From Ruminococcus sp. UBA3855 (lineage in GTDB: Bacteria > Bacillota > Clostridia > Oscillospirales > Ruminococcaceae): a DNA stretch of 8,117 nucleotides. The position numbers and the translations under genes are program-made. Under the pieces are notes generated by a model, which saw nothing but the letters and a program-made list of their open reading frames with translations, had not been told where the DNA came from and ran no database searches. Of the stretch, positions 1 to 6,553 are shown piece after piece. The stretch covers positions 1-8,117 of the forward strand of contig DGHF01000045.1 in the NCBI GenBank assembly GCA_002392545.1. The letters run 5' to 3'. Positions within the stretch are counted from its first letter, which is position 1. Each line of letters opens with the position of its first letter.

Positions 1-33
1 AAAATGTTCTCTTAAAATGAAAGGAGTAGTATT

Positions 34-1044
34 ATGAGTAATTTTGTAATTGAAAATGGAGTACTAAAAGAGTATAAAGGAATCGGTGGAGATGTTTTCA
101 TCCCCAACAGCGTGAAAACAATTGGAGATTGGGCTTTTCAGGGATACACACTCCTGACCTCTGTCACCATCCCCGACAGCGTGACAAAAATTGGAAGTCA
201 TGCTTTTGATAGATGCACAAGCCTGACCTCTGTCATCATCCCCAACAGCGTAACATATATTGCAAAGTGTGCTTTTTATAATTGTTCAAGCTTAACTTCT
301 GTCACTATCCCTGACAGCGTAACAACAATTGGAGATTTGGTTTTTCAGGGATGCAAAAGACTGAAAGAATTGATTCTTGGCAAAAGAGTATATCCTTGTG
401 ATAAATCAGTTTCAGAGGAAATTTCATCTATTCTGAGAAAGATAGAAGAGAAAAATTTCTCTGAATTGCCTGATAATGATTTAGCCCATTTCTTTATGTG
501 GGGATATTACAAGAGAACAGGGGATGAATCTGCTCTCCCTTATGTTGGGGATTTCAGAGAAGAATTGCCCCCCCCCGAACCCGAACCGCAGTTTGATGAT
601 ATTGACAGTGAGGAGAAATTTCAAGCTCTGATGGAATCGGCAATGGAAGAAGACAACCCCTCTGCACTTCCGCCCTTGGAAAAGTTCTCTATGTATCTGA
701 CTCCGCAGAAGGTCAAGGAATATTTATATCTCTGTGTGGACAAAAAGTCCCGCAAGGTGTCAACGCTTTTATGGGATTACATGGAGACAGATTCCTACAT
801 TCTGGAAGATTACAAGGAGACCAAAAACAAGAAATTTCTTGCACACATCAAGGAGTATTTCGAAAAGTTCATGGATTCCGCCATTGCACAGAATGACATT
901 GAAGCCGTTCAGAAATTCGCACAGGAAGACGGACTTTTCACCGCTGAAAACATTGACGAATATCTGCACAAGTGCATTGACAAGAAGAAAAACCAAATTT
1001 TAATGATTCTGCTGGATTACAAGGAAAATCATTTTCCAGAATAA
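34..1044 (+). CDS. BspA-like (LRR_5) leucine-rich-repeat protein with C-terminal ankyrin-like module
   Basis: A 336-residue protein without signal peptide or membrane segment, so probably cytoplasmic. Residues 1-21 form an N-terminal cap (IENGVL, GGDV) that recurs in every LRR gene here. Residues 23-114 are four 23-residue LRR_5 repeats of the type IP(D/N)SVxxIGxxAFxxCxSLTSV. After a linker with a proline/glutamate stretch (residues 179-185, PPPEPEP), two related helical units follow at about 196-250 and 275-330. Each runs from an alanine-rich helix through EYLxxCxDKK to LLxDY. The start is set by AAGGAG at 21-26, seven bases before ATG. The LRR fold normally mediates protein binding; the ligand is unknown. 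Fifteen bases upstream of the SD no gene can be identified. The three proline codons 179-181 are a run of nine C (568-576), where a one-base slip would truncate the protein. The LRR call is sure; the ankyrin-like label is from pattern only. Confidence 0.9.
   Translation: MSNFVIENGVLKEYKGIGGDVFIPNSVKTIGDWAFQGYTLLTSVTIPDSVTKIGSHAFDRCTSLTSVIIPNSVTYIAKCAFYNCSSLTSVTIPDSVTTIGDLVFQGCKRLKELILGKRVYPCDKSVSEEISSILRKIEEKNFSELPDNDLAHFFMWGYYKRTGDESALPYVGDFREELPPPEPEPQFDDIDSEEKFQALMESAMEEDNPSALPPLEKFSMYLTPQKVKEYLYLCVDKKSRKVSTLLWDYMETDSYILEDYKETKNKKFLAHIKEYFEKFMDSAIAQNDIEAVQKFAQEDGLFTAENIDEYLHKCIDKKKNQILMILLDYKENHFPE
100..375 (+). repeat. Four tandem 69-bp LRR-coding repeats
   Basis: The DNA encoding the four LRRs is itself repetitive, with a period of 69 bases (23 codons). 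The block CTGACCTCTGTCA at 154-166 recurs at 223-235 and, with a few changes, at 292-304. Similarity at DNA level, beyond that of the protein, points to recent unit duplication or exchange and makes gain or loss of repeats by recombination plausible. Confidence 0.75.
568..576 (+). repeat. C9 homopolymer inside the first LRR gene
   Basis: Nine consecutive C residues encode proline codons 179-181, exactly between the LRR domain and the C-terminal helical module. Reading the altered frames shows that one extra C would give a TGA at 594-596, and one lost C a TGA at 629-631. Either slip would release the LRR part without the C-terminal module. Whether the tract varies in the population cannot be told from one sequence. 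Confidence 0.8.
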
Positions 1045-1057
1045 TTGCAAATCTCTG

Positions 1058-1100
1058 TAAAGGAGGTGAGAAAATGCAGTTCATGTTAAAATACCCATAG
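1058..1100 (+). other. Near-perfect Shine-Dalgarno plus 8-codon mini-ORF
   Basis: TAAAGGAGGTGA at 1058-1069 matches almost the whole anti-SD end of 16S rRNA, the strongest ribosome site in the window. The ATG five bases after it (1074) opens only eight codons (MQFMLKYP) before TAG at 1098-1100. This frame is also that of the downstream LRR gene, but a second stop separates them. It may be a leader peptide, or the start of a gene lost by deletion. Another frame (1070-1180) reads open for about 36 codons without a start codon and may be a relic; I do not recognise it. Confidence 0.45.
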
Positions 1101-1147
1101 TACGCAAGACGAAACTCAGAGAATGTGAATTCGGCTTGCCATGGGTG
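1092..1147 (+). other. Imperfect hairpin in the 173-base gap between LRR genes
   Basis: Three paired segments nest: TACCCAT (1092-1098) with ATGGGTG (1141-1147, one U-G pair), GCAAG (1104-1108) with CTTGC (1135-1139), and CGAA (1110-1113) with TTCG (1130-1133). They are separated by an asymmetric internal loop and an A/G mismatch, with a 16-base apical loop. The mini-ORF stop codon lies at the base of the 5' arm. No T-run follows, so it is not an ordinary terminator. It could be a processing or translational control structure for the next gene, whose start is 70 bases downstream. Stability was judged by eye. Confidence 0.4.
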
Positions 1148-1217
1148 AAATATCAGGCGGAAAAGTTCGGGTTTGCAGAATGACCCATCCAACAAAATCG
1201 AGAAAGGAAAGATAATC

Positions 1218-2261
1218 ATGGGATTCAAAATTAAAAAAGGCATATTGAGAGAGTACACAGAAGAAAAGGACGTGAAAACAGTCACCATTCCGGACGAAGT
1301 GACCAGCATCGGCGATGGTGCATTTTATGAGTGCACAAGCCTGACAGCGGTCAAAATTCCCGACAGTGTGACAAGTATCGGGAGCTGTGCATTTTCCGGC
1401 TGCACGAATTTACAGCGCATCAACATTCCGGCAGGAGTAACCGAAATCGGCGAAAATGCATTCAGAGAGTGCCAGAGTATTACCTCTGTGACAATTCCGG
1501 CGAGCGTGTCGAAAATCGGAAACTGTGCATTTTGGGGCTGTGGCAGTCTGAACACGGTGAAAATTCATAGCGGTGTAACGGAAATCGGAAATGAAGCATT
1601 TCAGTACTGCTGTAATCTTGTTTTGGTGACAATCCCGAAAACAGTAAAGGTTCTGGGAAAGAGTGCGTTTTATGAGTGCCGTAACCTTGCAACGTTGCAG
1701 ATGCCGGAGGGGCTGGAGGAAATTGGTGCATATGCGTTTTGCGGATGCAAGAATCTGGAATCAGCGACCATTCCGGAAAGCGTGACGAAAATCGGTGAGA
1801 ATGCATTTCAGGGGACAAAGTGCCTGAAAGACAATTCCGTCAAGCTGGTTCGTCTGGCAGTGGAGCAGGACGATGCAGAATTTGTGCGTGAGTTCACCAG
1901 CGGAAACGAGCATTTCACATCCAAGAGCATTGACGAATATTTGCACCTGTGCATTGACAAGAAGGCATACAACGTCCTGACAGTATTTCTGGATTATATG
2001 AAAACAGTTCCCTATATCCTGACGGATTACAAGGAAAACAAGACCCCGAAATCTCTGGCATATATCAGAGGGCATTTTCCGGAGTTCATGAATCTTGCCA
2101 TTGAACAGAATGACACGGTGGCAGTACAGGCATTTACAGAAGCCGGCGGACTCCTGACAATAGAAAATATCAATGGTTATCTGTATCAGTGCATTGACAA
2201 GAGCAGAAACGAAATTTTGATGATTTTGCTGGATTACAAGGCTAACGGTTTGCACGCATAA
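1218..2261 (+). CDS. BspA-like (LRR_5) leucine-rich-repeat protein, eight repeats, with C-terminal ankyrin-like module
   Basis: A 347-residue protein without signal peptide or membrane segment. After a diverged cap (residues 1-20, KKGILREYT) come eight regular 23-residue LRR_5 repeats, with IP-type motifs at about residues 24, 47, 70, 93, 116, 139, 162 and 185, so twice as many as in the gene upstream. Two helical units follow (about 206-260 and 287-340), each with an AxEQxD helix, EYLxxCIDK and FLDY/LLDYK; the second closely resembles the end of the first gene. An in-frame TTG at 1173 would add 15 residues but has no ribosome site. The ATG at 1218 has AGAAAGGA at 1201-1208 and matches the cap of the paralogues (MGF/MSDF), so I chose it. 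The protein ends soon after LLDYK, without the KRFKL tail of the downstream paralogues. Probably an intracellular protein-binding scaffold; the partner is unknown. Confidence 0.9.
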   Translation: MGFKIKKGILREYTEEKDVKTVTIPDEVTSIGDGAFYECTSLTAVKIPDSVTSIGSCAFSGCTNLQRINIPAGVTEIGENAFRECQSITSVTIPASVSKIGNCAFWGCGSLNTVKIHSGVTEIGNEAFQYCCNLVLVTIPKTVKVLGKSAFYECRNLATLQMPEGLEEIGAYAFCGCKNLESATIPESVTKIGENAFQGTKCLKDNSVKLVRLAVEQDDAEFVREFTSGNEHFTSKSIDEYLHLCIDKKAYNVLTVFLDYMKTVPYILTDYKENKTPKSLAYIRGHFPEFMNLAIEQNDTVAVQAFTEAGGLLTIENINGYLYQCIDKSRNEILMILLDYKANGLHA

Positions 2262-2270
2262 CTGACAAGC

Positions 2271-2333
2271 GAATATTCGGGGTGTTCCTGCTGTGTATTA
2301 CAGCAGGATTCCCCGCTATTCAAAAATATTTTT
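2271..2333 (+). terminator. Rho-independent terminator-like hairpin
   Basis: A long three-part stem: GAATA (2271-2275) with TATTC (2317-2321), CGGGG (2278-2282) with CCCCG (2311-2315), and TCCTGCTGT (2286-2294) with ACAGCAGGA (2300-2308), around a five-base loop. AAAAATATTTTT follows, so the T-run (2329-2333) is short and set seven bases off the stem. It starts nine bases after the stop of the second LRR gene and probably ends, or attenuates, the first transcription unit. Confidence 0.75.
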
Positions 2334-2351
2334 GTGAGGAGAAAATGAATT

Positions 2352-2550
2352 ATGGGCTTTCAGATTGAAAATGGAGTATTGAAAAAGTACACGGGAAACA
2401 GCGGAGCTGTCACCATCCCCGATAGCGTGACAAGTATTGGAGATTGACAGCGGAAAGCACGAAATTCAGCTCCTCTTGATGGATTACAAAAACCAAATCG
2501 GCGGTTATACTAACATTGAAACGGACATCGAAAAGCGTTTCAAATTATAA
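2352..2550 (+). pseudogene. Remnant of an LRR paralogue with a large internal deletion
   Basis: GAGGAG at 2336-2341 precedes ATG 2352, which opens a cap like that of the other LRR genes (MGFQIENGVLKKYTGNSG, then one IPDSVTSIGD start of an LRR). The frame stops at TGA 2445-2447 after 31 codons. In the +1 frame, 2443-2550 encodes 35 residues that match the C-terminal tails of the paralogues at 4551 and 5652 (HEIQLLLMDYK, then TNIETDIEKRFKL). The middle of a gene of probably 290-360 codons is thus missing and the ends are joined out of frame. The junction sits on ATTG (2443-2446), which the paralogues carry both in the LRR segment (GGAGATTGG) and in the tail segment (ATTGACAG), consistent with a microhomology deletion. 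The stop is 11 bases before the SWIM gene, whose ribosome site overlaps it. Confidence 0.85.
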
Positions 2551-2561
2551 GGAGTGAAACC

Positions 2562-4538
2562 ATGGAAAATCTCAGACAAGCCCTCACAGAAGCAGACGAA
2601 GCCTACTTAATCGGAATGTCCAACAAAGGCACATACAAGCGAGCCTTGAAAGATTTGGAAAATGCGGAAGTTTCCGTGAATTACATGGATGACTATGCAG
2701 AGGTGCATTTTGGGGGAGAGGTCTGCAAAATCAAAGCCCCCCTGTGGGAAAGTTCGTGTTCCTGTCCGTCAAGGAGTGTATGCAGGCATTTAATTTCGGC
2801 GATATTATGGCTGAAAAACAATTCCGGAGAATCCGAACCCACGGAAGAAGAACCCCCGATTGAAATGAGTTTACCCGATACCCTGAAAGATGCCATGAAG
2901 GCAATCACCCCCGAAGCCGTCAAAAAGTCAATGGGTTCACAGCTGAAAAAAATGTTGCCCATCATTGACAAAATCAAACTGGAGAAAAGCAGTATTTTGT
3001 CTGGAACATTGCCGGACGGAACAGCGGTTCGGATATTGTATCCTTTAGAGGGTTCAACCTGTTCATGTCACAGCAAGGAACTATGCGCCCACAAATCCGC
3101 AGTAATTCTGGCATGGCAGATTCAGGAAAAATTGGTGAATGCGGAAGATTTTCAGGAAAAGGCACAGCAACTCTCTGCAAAGGAAGCGGAAGCCATCCGA
3201 GAATGTGCAATGCAGAATTTGCAGTTGTTGCACGAGGTTTTTCAATGGGGCTTAGTGCGGATGCCCGAAAACATCCCTGACCATTTAGAAGCCGGAGCAG
3301 TTCGGTGTCATTCCCTGAAAATGGCAGATGCAGAAAGACAGCTCCGTGAATTGGGTAGCATGCTGGAGAGTGCACGAGGGAGAAGAGCAGTATTCCGGAT
3401 TCCGGCATTTCTGAGGGCATTTTGTGAAGCATTCCGGCATTTATCGACCTTGACAAGCGAAACCATCACAGAGGAAAGTTTAGGACAATTCCGCAGTACC
3501 TACGAAGAGGAAAGCGATGATGTAATATTGTTGCCAGTGGGGGAGAGAAGAATTTCCGGCGATTACGAGGGAACAATTTATTATTTCCTTGATACCCCAA
3601 ACAAGCGGTTTCTGACAATTTCCGACCTGAGACCGACATTTTATGATACAGTCAACGTCCGCAAATACACCAGAATCACGGCATGGAATACCGCCACTCC
3701 CATTCACACGCTCATGCGTTCGCAGTTGACCTTGAAAAATGCGAAAATCAACGGCGGTAAATTATCCACGTCCAAAGAAACCTTGTTAGTCGCCCAGAAG
3801 CAAGCAAATTTGGACTGTCCGGAAATCCGGAGTATGATTTTCACCGATTTCAGGAAATTGGCGATATGGCTGGATAATCAGAACCCCACCACGGAAACGG
3901 AACGGCTTTGTTTCGTGAGTCCGTCAGCGTGTGAGAAGACATTTTTTGACGAGCATTCCCAGAAATTAAATATGGTACTGGTTGACAAAGAGGAAAACCG
4001 TGTCAGTGTGCAGGTACGCTACCGTGCCGAAACAAAGGAATTTATTGAGCAGTTGGAGCGAATCGGGCAAATGATGGACGAAACCCCCGAAAAAGATTAT
4101 ACTTGGCTGTGTTCGGCATATTTCGAAGAGGGGAAATTATTGTTATTCCCGATTGAATTGTATGATTTCATTCACGTTCCCAAAAGTGACCCCTACCAGA
4201 TGCTGGAAAATTTCAAATGGAAGGATATTGCTCACGCTCCCGTCATTTCGGAATTGTTGCGGAATGCCGAAAATTGGTTATGTTCAGTCATGCAGACGGG
4301 ATTACAGTCGGCGAATCCGGACGAACGCACACTGAAACAAGCGGAACAATGCGGTATGCAGGGCTTGCATGACCTCGTGCAGAAATTGACAGATGAAATC
4401 ATCAGTTACCGCCATACCGTCAACCCTGACCCGACAAAAGCCATCCAGAATATGGCATATCTGCAACAATATCTGACCATTGGCAGACAGAAAATCGAGG
4501 TACGCAGTGCGCTTGTCAAAATGAACCAGACCCAATGA
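2562..4538 (+). CDS. Protein with two SWIM-type zinc-binding motifs
   Basis: A 658-residue cytoplasmic protein. Two CxC-x5-CxH motifs are visible: C66, C68, C74, H76 and C167, C169, C175, H177. This is the SWIM zinc-finger pattern, associated with DNA or protein binding. Each is preceded by a short beta-type segment ending in a small loop (LWESSCSC, LEGSTCSC) and followed by a hydrophobic helix (HLISAILWL, HKSAVILAW), so the pair looks like an internal duplication. The remaining 480 residues are mixed helix and strand with no motif I recognise. Length and N-terminal SWIM position recall the YehQ-type proteins found beside MoxR, VWA and MolR/DUF4132 genes; this likeness is from memory of the family, not from alignment. 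The start has TAAGGAG (2548-2554) seven bases before ATG. The next gene begins 12 bases after the stop, so they are probably co-transcribed. A substrate or nucleic-acid target cannot be named. Confidence 0.85.
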   Translation: MENLRQALTEADEAYLIGMSNKGTYKRALKDLENAEVSVNYMDDYAEVHFGGEVCKIKAPLWESSCSCPSRSVCRHLISAILWLKNNSGESEPTEEEPPIEMSLPDTLKDAMKAITPEAVKKSMGSQLKKMLPIIDKIKLEKSSILSGTLPDGTAVRILYPLEGSTCSCHSKELCAHKSAVILAWQIQEKLVNAEDFQEKAQQLSAKEAEAIRECAMQNLQLLHEVFQWGLVRMPENIPDHLEAGAVRCHSLKMADAERQLRELGSMLESARGRRAVFRIPAFLRAFCEAFRHLSTLTSETITEESLGQFRSTYEEESDDVILLPVGERRISGDYEGTIYYFLDTPNKRFLTISDLRPTFYDTVNVRKYTRITAWNTATPIHTLMRSQLTLKNAKINGGKLSTSKETLLVAQKQANLDCPEIRSMIFTDFRKLAIWLDNQNPTTETERLCFVSPSACEKTFFDEHSQKLNMVLVDKEENRVSVQVRYRAETKEFIEQLERIGQMMDETPEKDYTWLCSAYFEEGKLLLFPIELYDFIHVPKSDPYQMLENFKWKDIAHAPVISELLRNAENWLCSVMQTGLQSANPDERTLKQAEQCGMQGLHDLVQKLTDEIISYRHTVNPDPTKAIQNMAYLQQYLTIGRQKIEVRSALVKMNQTQ

Positions 4539-4540
4539 AA

Positions 4541-4612
4541 GGAAAAATCAATGAGTGATTTTATAATCAAAAATGGCGTATTGCTAAAGTACACCGGAAA
4601 CGGCGGAGATGT
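4541..4612 (+). repeat. Direct repeat at the start of a tandem LRR paralogue (copy 1)
   Basis: This stretch covers the end of the ribosome site and the first 20 codons. It matches 5642-5713 exactly 1101 bases downstream. Two blocks are identical: 4541-4562 with 5642-5663 (22 bases) and 4586-4612 with 5687-5713 (27 bases). The non-coding bases before ATG are also conserved, which indicates duplication of a whole gene unit including its ribosome site. Recombination between the copies would delete one gene cleanly. Confidence 0.8.
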
Positions 4613-5636
4613 TATCATTCCTGATGGTGTGACGAGTATCGACAAAATGGTATTTTTCCTTTGTGACACGCTGGAGACCATCACGATTTCGAAAAATGTC
4701 AAAAATATAGGTGCAAGCATGGCGATTGGGTGTCCGAAACTGTGTACCATCAATATATCTGAACAGAACGAATATTATACAAGCATTGACGGAGTAATTT
4801 ATGATAAGCAAATAAAGAGATTGATTTTTTGCCCACCAACGAAAAAGAGCATCACAATTCCGGAAAGTGTGACAGTGATTGAAAGTGGTGCTTTTCGAAG
4901 TTGCGAAAAAATAACAACTATCGACATTTCAAAGCATATCACAGAAATTGGAAAAATTGCCTTTTGGGGATGCAAAAGCCTGTCAGTGTTCAATGTTTCA
5001 GAAGAAAATGAGAATTACACTACTTTGGATGGAATTTTATACGACAAGCAAATAAAAACATTAGTTCGCTGTCCGACGACGAAGAAAAAGATAATCATTC
5101 CCGAAAGTGTCATAAAATTGGAACAAGGGGCTTTAGAAAGCTGTAGAAGATTAGAATGTGTCATCATTCAAAATAGTGAAATCATGATTCCCAATGATGC
5201 AATTCGTTCCTGTGATTCGTTGAGATTACTCCAAATCGGAGATTATCAGATTACAGGAAAGATTGATTCCATATTACCTAGGCAAATAAAAGAAATGATT
5301 GAAATGTTGAAAACAGAAAAATTTTCGATTGATACTTTAGAAAATGTAAAAAATTCAACGATTGCAAACCATTATCATAGAACGAAAAGCAAAAAAGCAC
5401 TTGATTTCATCAAAAAAAATCTATTGACATTCGTGTCCAATATCTTTGAATTCAATGACGTGGAAATGTTGCAGTTTTTGACAGAGACGGACGAAGTTTT
5501 CACAGATGTGATAATACTTGACCATTATATTAGTTTGGCAATTGAAGAAGAAAAGCACGAAATTTACGTGATTCTGTTAAATTACAAAAAAGAGCATTTC
5601 GGCTATACAGACATTGAGAAGCGTTTCAAACTGTAA
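4551..5636 (+). CDS. BspA-like (LRR_5) leucine-rich-repeat protein with DGVIYDK-type long repeats
   Basis: A 361-residue protein without signal peptide. Residues 1-20 are the shared cap (MSDFIIKNGV, KYTGNGGDV). The LRR region (about 22-230) differs from the other copies. It contains two long inserts, at about 70-100 and 150-180, of the form SExNExYTxxDGxxYDKQIKxL followed by CPxTKK. This is a variant common in BspA-type surface proteins of other bacteria and of Trichomonas. The C-terminal part has one helical module: a TKSKKALDFIKK approach segment (about 278-290), NDVEMLQFL (302-310) and HEIYVILLNYK (336-346), then the tail GYTDIEKRFKL. Ribosome site AAAGGAA (4538-4544) overlaps the stop region of the SWIM gene, so translation is probably coupled. 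More A-rich than the first two LRR genes by eye, including an A8 run at 5412-5419. The ligand is unknown. Confidence 0.9.
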   Translation: MSDFIIKNGVLLKYTGNGGDVIIPDGVTSIDKMVFFLCDTLETITISKNVKNIGASMAIGCPKLCTINISEQNEYYTSIDGVIYDKQIKRLIFCPPTKKSITIPESVTVIESGAFRSCEKITTIDISKHITEIGKIAFWGCKSLSVFNVSEENENYTTLDGILYDKQIKTLVRCPTTKKKIIIPESVIKLEQGALESCRRLECVIIQNSEIMIPNDAIRSCDSLRLLQIGDYQITGKIDSILPRQIKEMIEMLKTEKFSIDTLENVKNSTIANHYHRTKSKKALDFIKKNLLTFVSNIFEFNDVEMLQFLTETDEVFTDVIILDHYISLAIEEEKHEIYVILLNYKKEHFGYTDIEKRFKL

Positions 5637-5641
5637 GAAAG

Positions 5642-5713
5642 GGAAAAATCAATGAGTGATTTTGTAATTGAAAATGGAGTATTGACAAAGTACACCGGAA
5701 ACGGCGGAGATGT
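5642..5713 (+). repeat. Direct repeat at the start of a tandem LRR paralogue (copy 2)
   Basis: Second copy of the gene-start block described at 4541-4612. After residue 20 the two proteins diverge strongly in LRR content, then converge again in the C-terminal tail. The conserved ends and variable middle are what a module exchanged between paralogues would leave. Confidence 0.8.
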
Positions 5714-6536
5714 AGTCATTCCCGAAAGCGTCGAAAAAATTGGACGGAAAGCCTTTTTTTGTGATATTGGGATTACCTCTGTTACAATTCCGGACACAGT
5801 AAAAGTTATGGAAGAAAATGTATTTTCAGGGTGTGTAAAATTGACCTGTGTCAGACTTTCCAACTGCATCGAAAGGCTGGAATTTGGAACATTTTCCAGC
5901 TGTACAAGTTTGACCTCTATAGTGATTCCAGATAGTGTCAGAATCATTGGAAACGGTGTATTTGCGGGGTGTACAAGTCTGGAAATTTTCACAATAGGAG
6001 ACAATGTAAAAAGTATCGGAACACAAGCATTTTTTGCATGTAAAAATTTAAAAGCGGTGAATATCCCCGAAAGTGCTTTTCCCCTTGGAATGGATGCTTT
6101 TTCATATTGTAAAAATTTAAAAGAATTATCAATCAATGGTTATACCGTCCGCAAAAATTTTGGAGCGGTTGAGAATTTGACTGGAAAATTAAATCAGGTA
6201 AATTCCATGTTGCATCACAAAGATTTCTCTGTCAAACTGGAAAGTGACATGAAATACCCCTTTATTCTGGCATATTACCTCAGAACAAAAGACGAAACCG
6301 CCCTGACCTACATCAAAAAGCAGTTTTCCAGAATCGTCACTTATGCCATTGAACACAATGACATTGAAACGATTGAAGCCCTGACAGCGGTTGACAATCT
6401 TTTCACCAAAAAGAACATTGACAAGCTCATTGAAAAAGCCATTGACAGAAACGCTCATGAAATTTATATCTTGCTCCTAAATTATAAAAATGAGCATTTT
6501 GGCTATGCAGATATTAAGAAACGCTTGAAATTGTGA
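5652..6536 (+). CDS. BspA-like (LRR_5) leucine-rich-repeat protein with C-terminal ankyrin-like module
   Basis: A 294-residue protein, the shortest intact paralogue, without signal peptide. It has the cap at 1-20 (MSDFVIENGVL, KYTGNGGDVV) and about six LRR_5 repeats at 22-160 (for example TSLTSIVIPDSVRIIGNGVF). Repeats near residues 68 and 115 have lost the usual IP motif (RLSNCI, TIGDNV). A linker with LRTKDETALTYIKKQF (210-225) leads to one helical module: AIEHNDIETIEAL (232-244), FTKKNIDKLIEKAID (251-265) and HEIYILLLNYK (269-279), then the tail YADIKKRLKL. AAAGGG (about 5638-5643) lies ahead of ATG, in a context nearly identical to the preceding gene, and the gap is 15 bases, so both belong to one operon with the SWIM gene. 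Its last codons carry the -35 box of the next gene's promoter. Presumably a cytoplasmic protein-binding scaffold; partner unknown. Confidence 0.9.
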   Translation: MSDFVIENGVLTKYTGNGGDVVIPESVEKIGRKAFFCDIGITSVTIPDTVKVMEENVFSGCVKLTCVRLSNCIERLEFGTFSSCTSLTSIVIPDSVRIIGNGVFAGCTSLEIFTIGDNVKSIGTQAFFACKNLKAVNIPESAFPLGMDAFSYCKNLKELSINGYTVRKNFGAVENLTGKLNQVNSMLHHKDFSVKLESDMKYPFILAYYLRTKDETALTYIKKQFSRIVTYAIEHNDIETIEALTAVDNLFTKKNIDKLIEKAIDRNAHEIYILLLNYKNEHFGYADIKKRLKL

Positions 6537-6553
6537 GCGATTTCGCTTATAAT
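6525..6553 (+). promoter_or_regulatory. Sigma-70/SigA-type promoter with a dyad in its spacer
   Basis: TTGAAA (6525-6530), a 17-base spacer and a consensus TATAAT (6548-6553) form a strong housekeeping promoter. The -35 box lies in the last codons of the LRR gene. Transcription would start near 6560, about 27 bases before the ATG at 6587. A small dyad, AGCG (6536-6539) with CGCT (6544-6547), fills the spacer next to the -10 box and could bind a regulator; it is too short to be sure. Confidence 0.65.

Noticed and set aside
1..33. Tail of an upstream gene at the left edge
   Set aside because: Several frames end within 37 bases (TAA 13-15, TGA 18-20, TGA 35-37), but too few codons are visible to tell which, if any, is coding.
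100..375. Short regular repeats as a CRISPR array
   Set aside because: The 69-base period is in frame and encodes LRR units; there are no unique spacers between identical short repeats.
1173..1217. Longer start (TTG 1173) for the second LRR gene
   Set aside because: No ribosome site precedes it, and the extra 15 residues do not match the cap of the paralogues; ATG 1218 has both.
938..1309. A 123-codon reverse-strand frame across the end of the first LRR gene and the gap
   Set aside because: It overlaps two well-supported + strand genes, has no recognisable protein and no convincing ribosome site; its hydrophobic look comes from reading A-rich coding DNA backwards.
2974..3456. A 160-codon reverse-strand frame inside the SWIM gene
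   Set aside because: Fully contained in a gene with intact zinc motifs and coupled neighbours; no domain or ribosome site of its own.
5412..5419. A8 run, and a T7 run at 5754-5760, as phase-variation tracts
   Set aside because: Short A or T runs are expected in A-rich genes such as these; unlike the C9 tract they do not stand out from base composition.
5603..6136. A 177-codon reverse-strand frame opposite the last LRR gene
   Set aside because: Its repeated TLSGI-type pattern is the antisense reading of the LRR units, not an independent gene.
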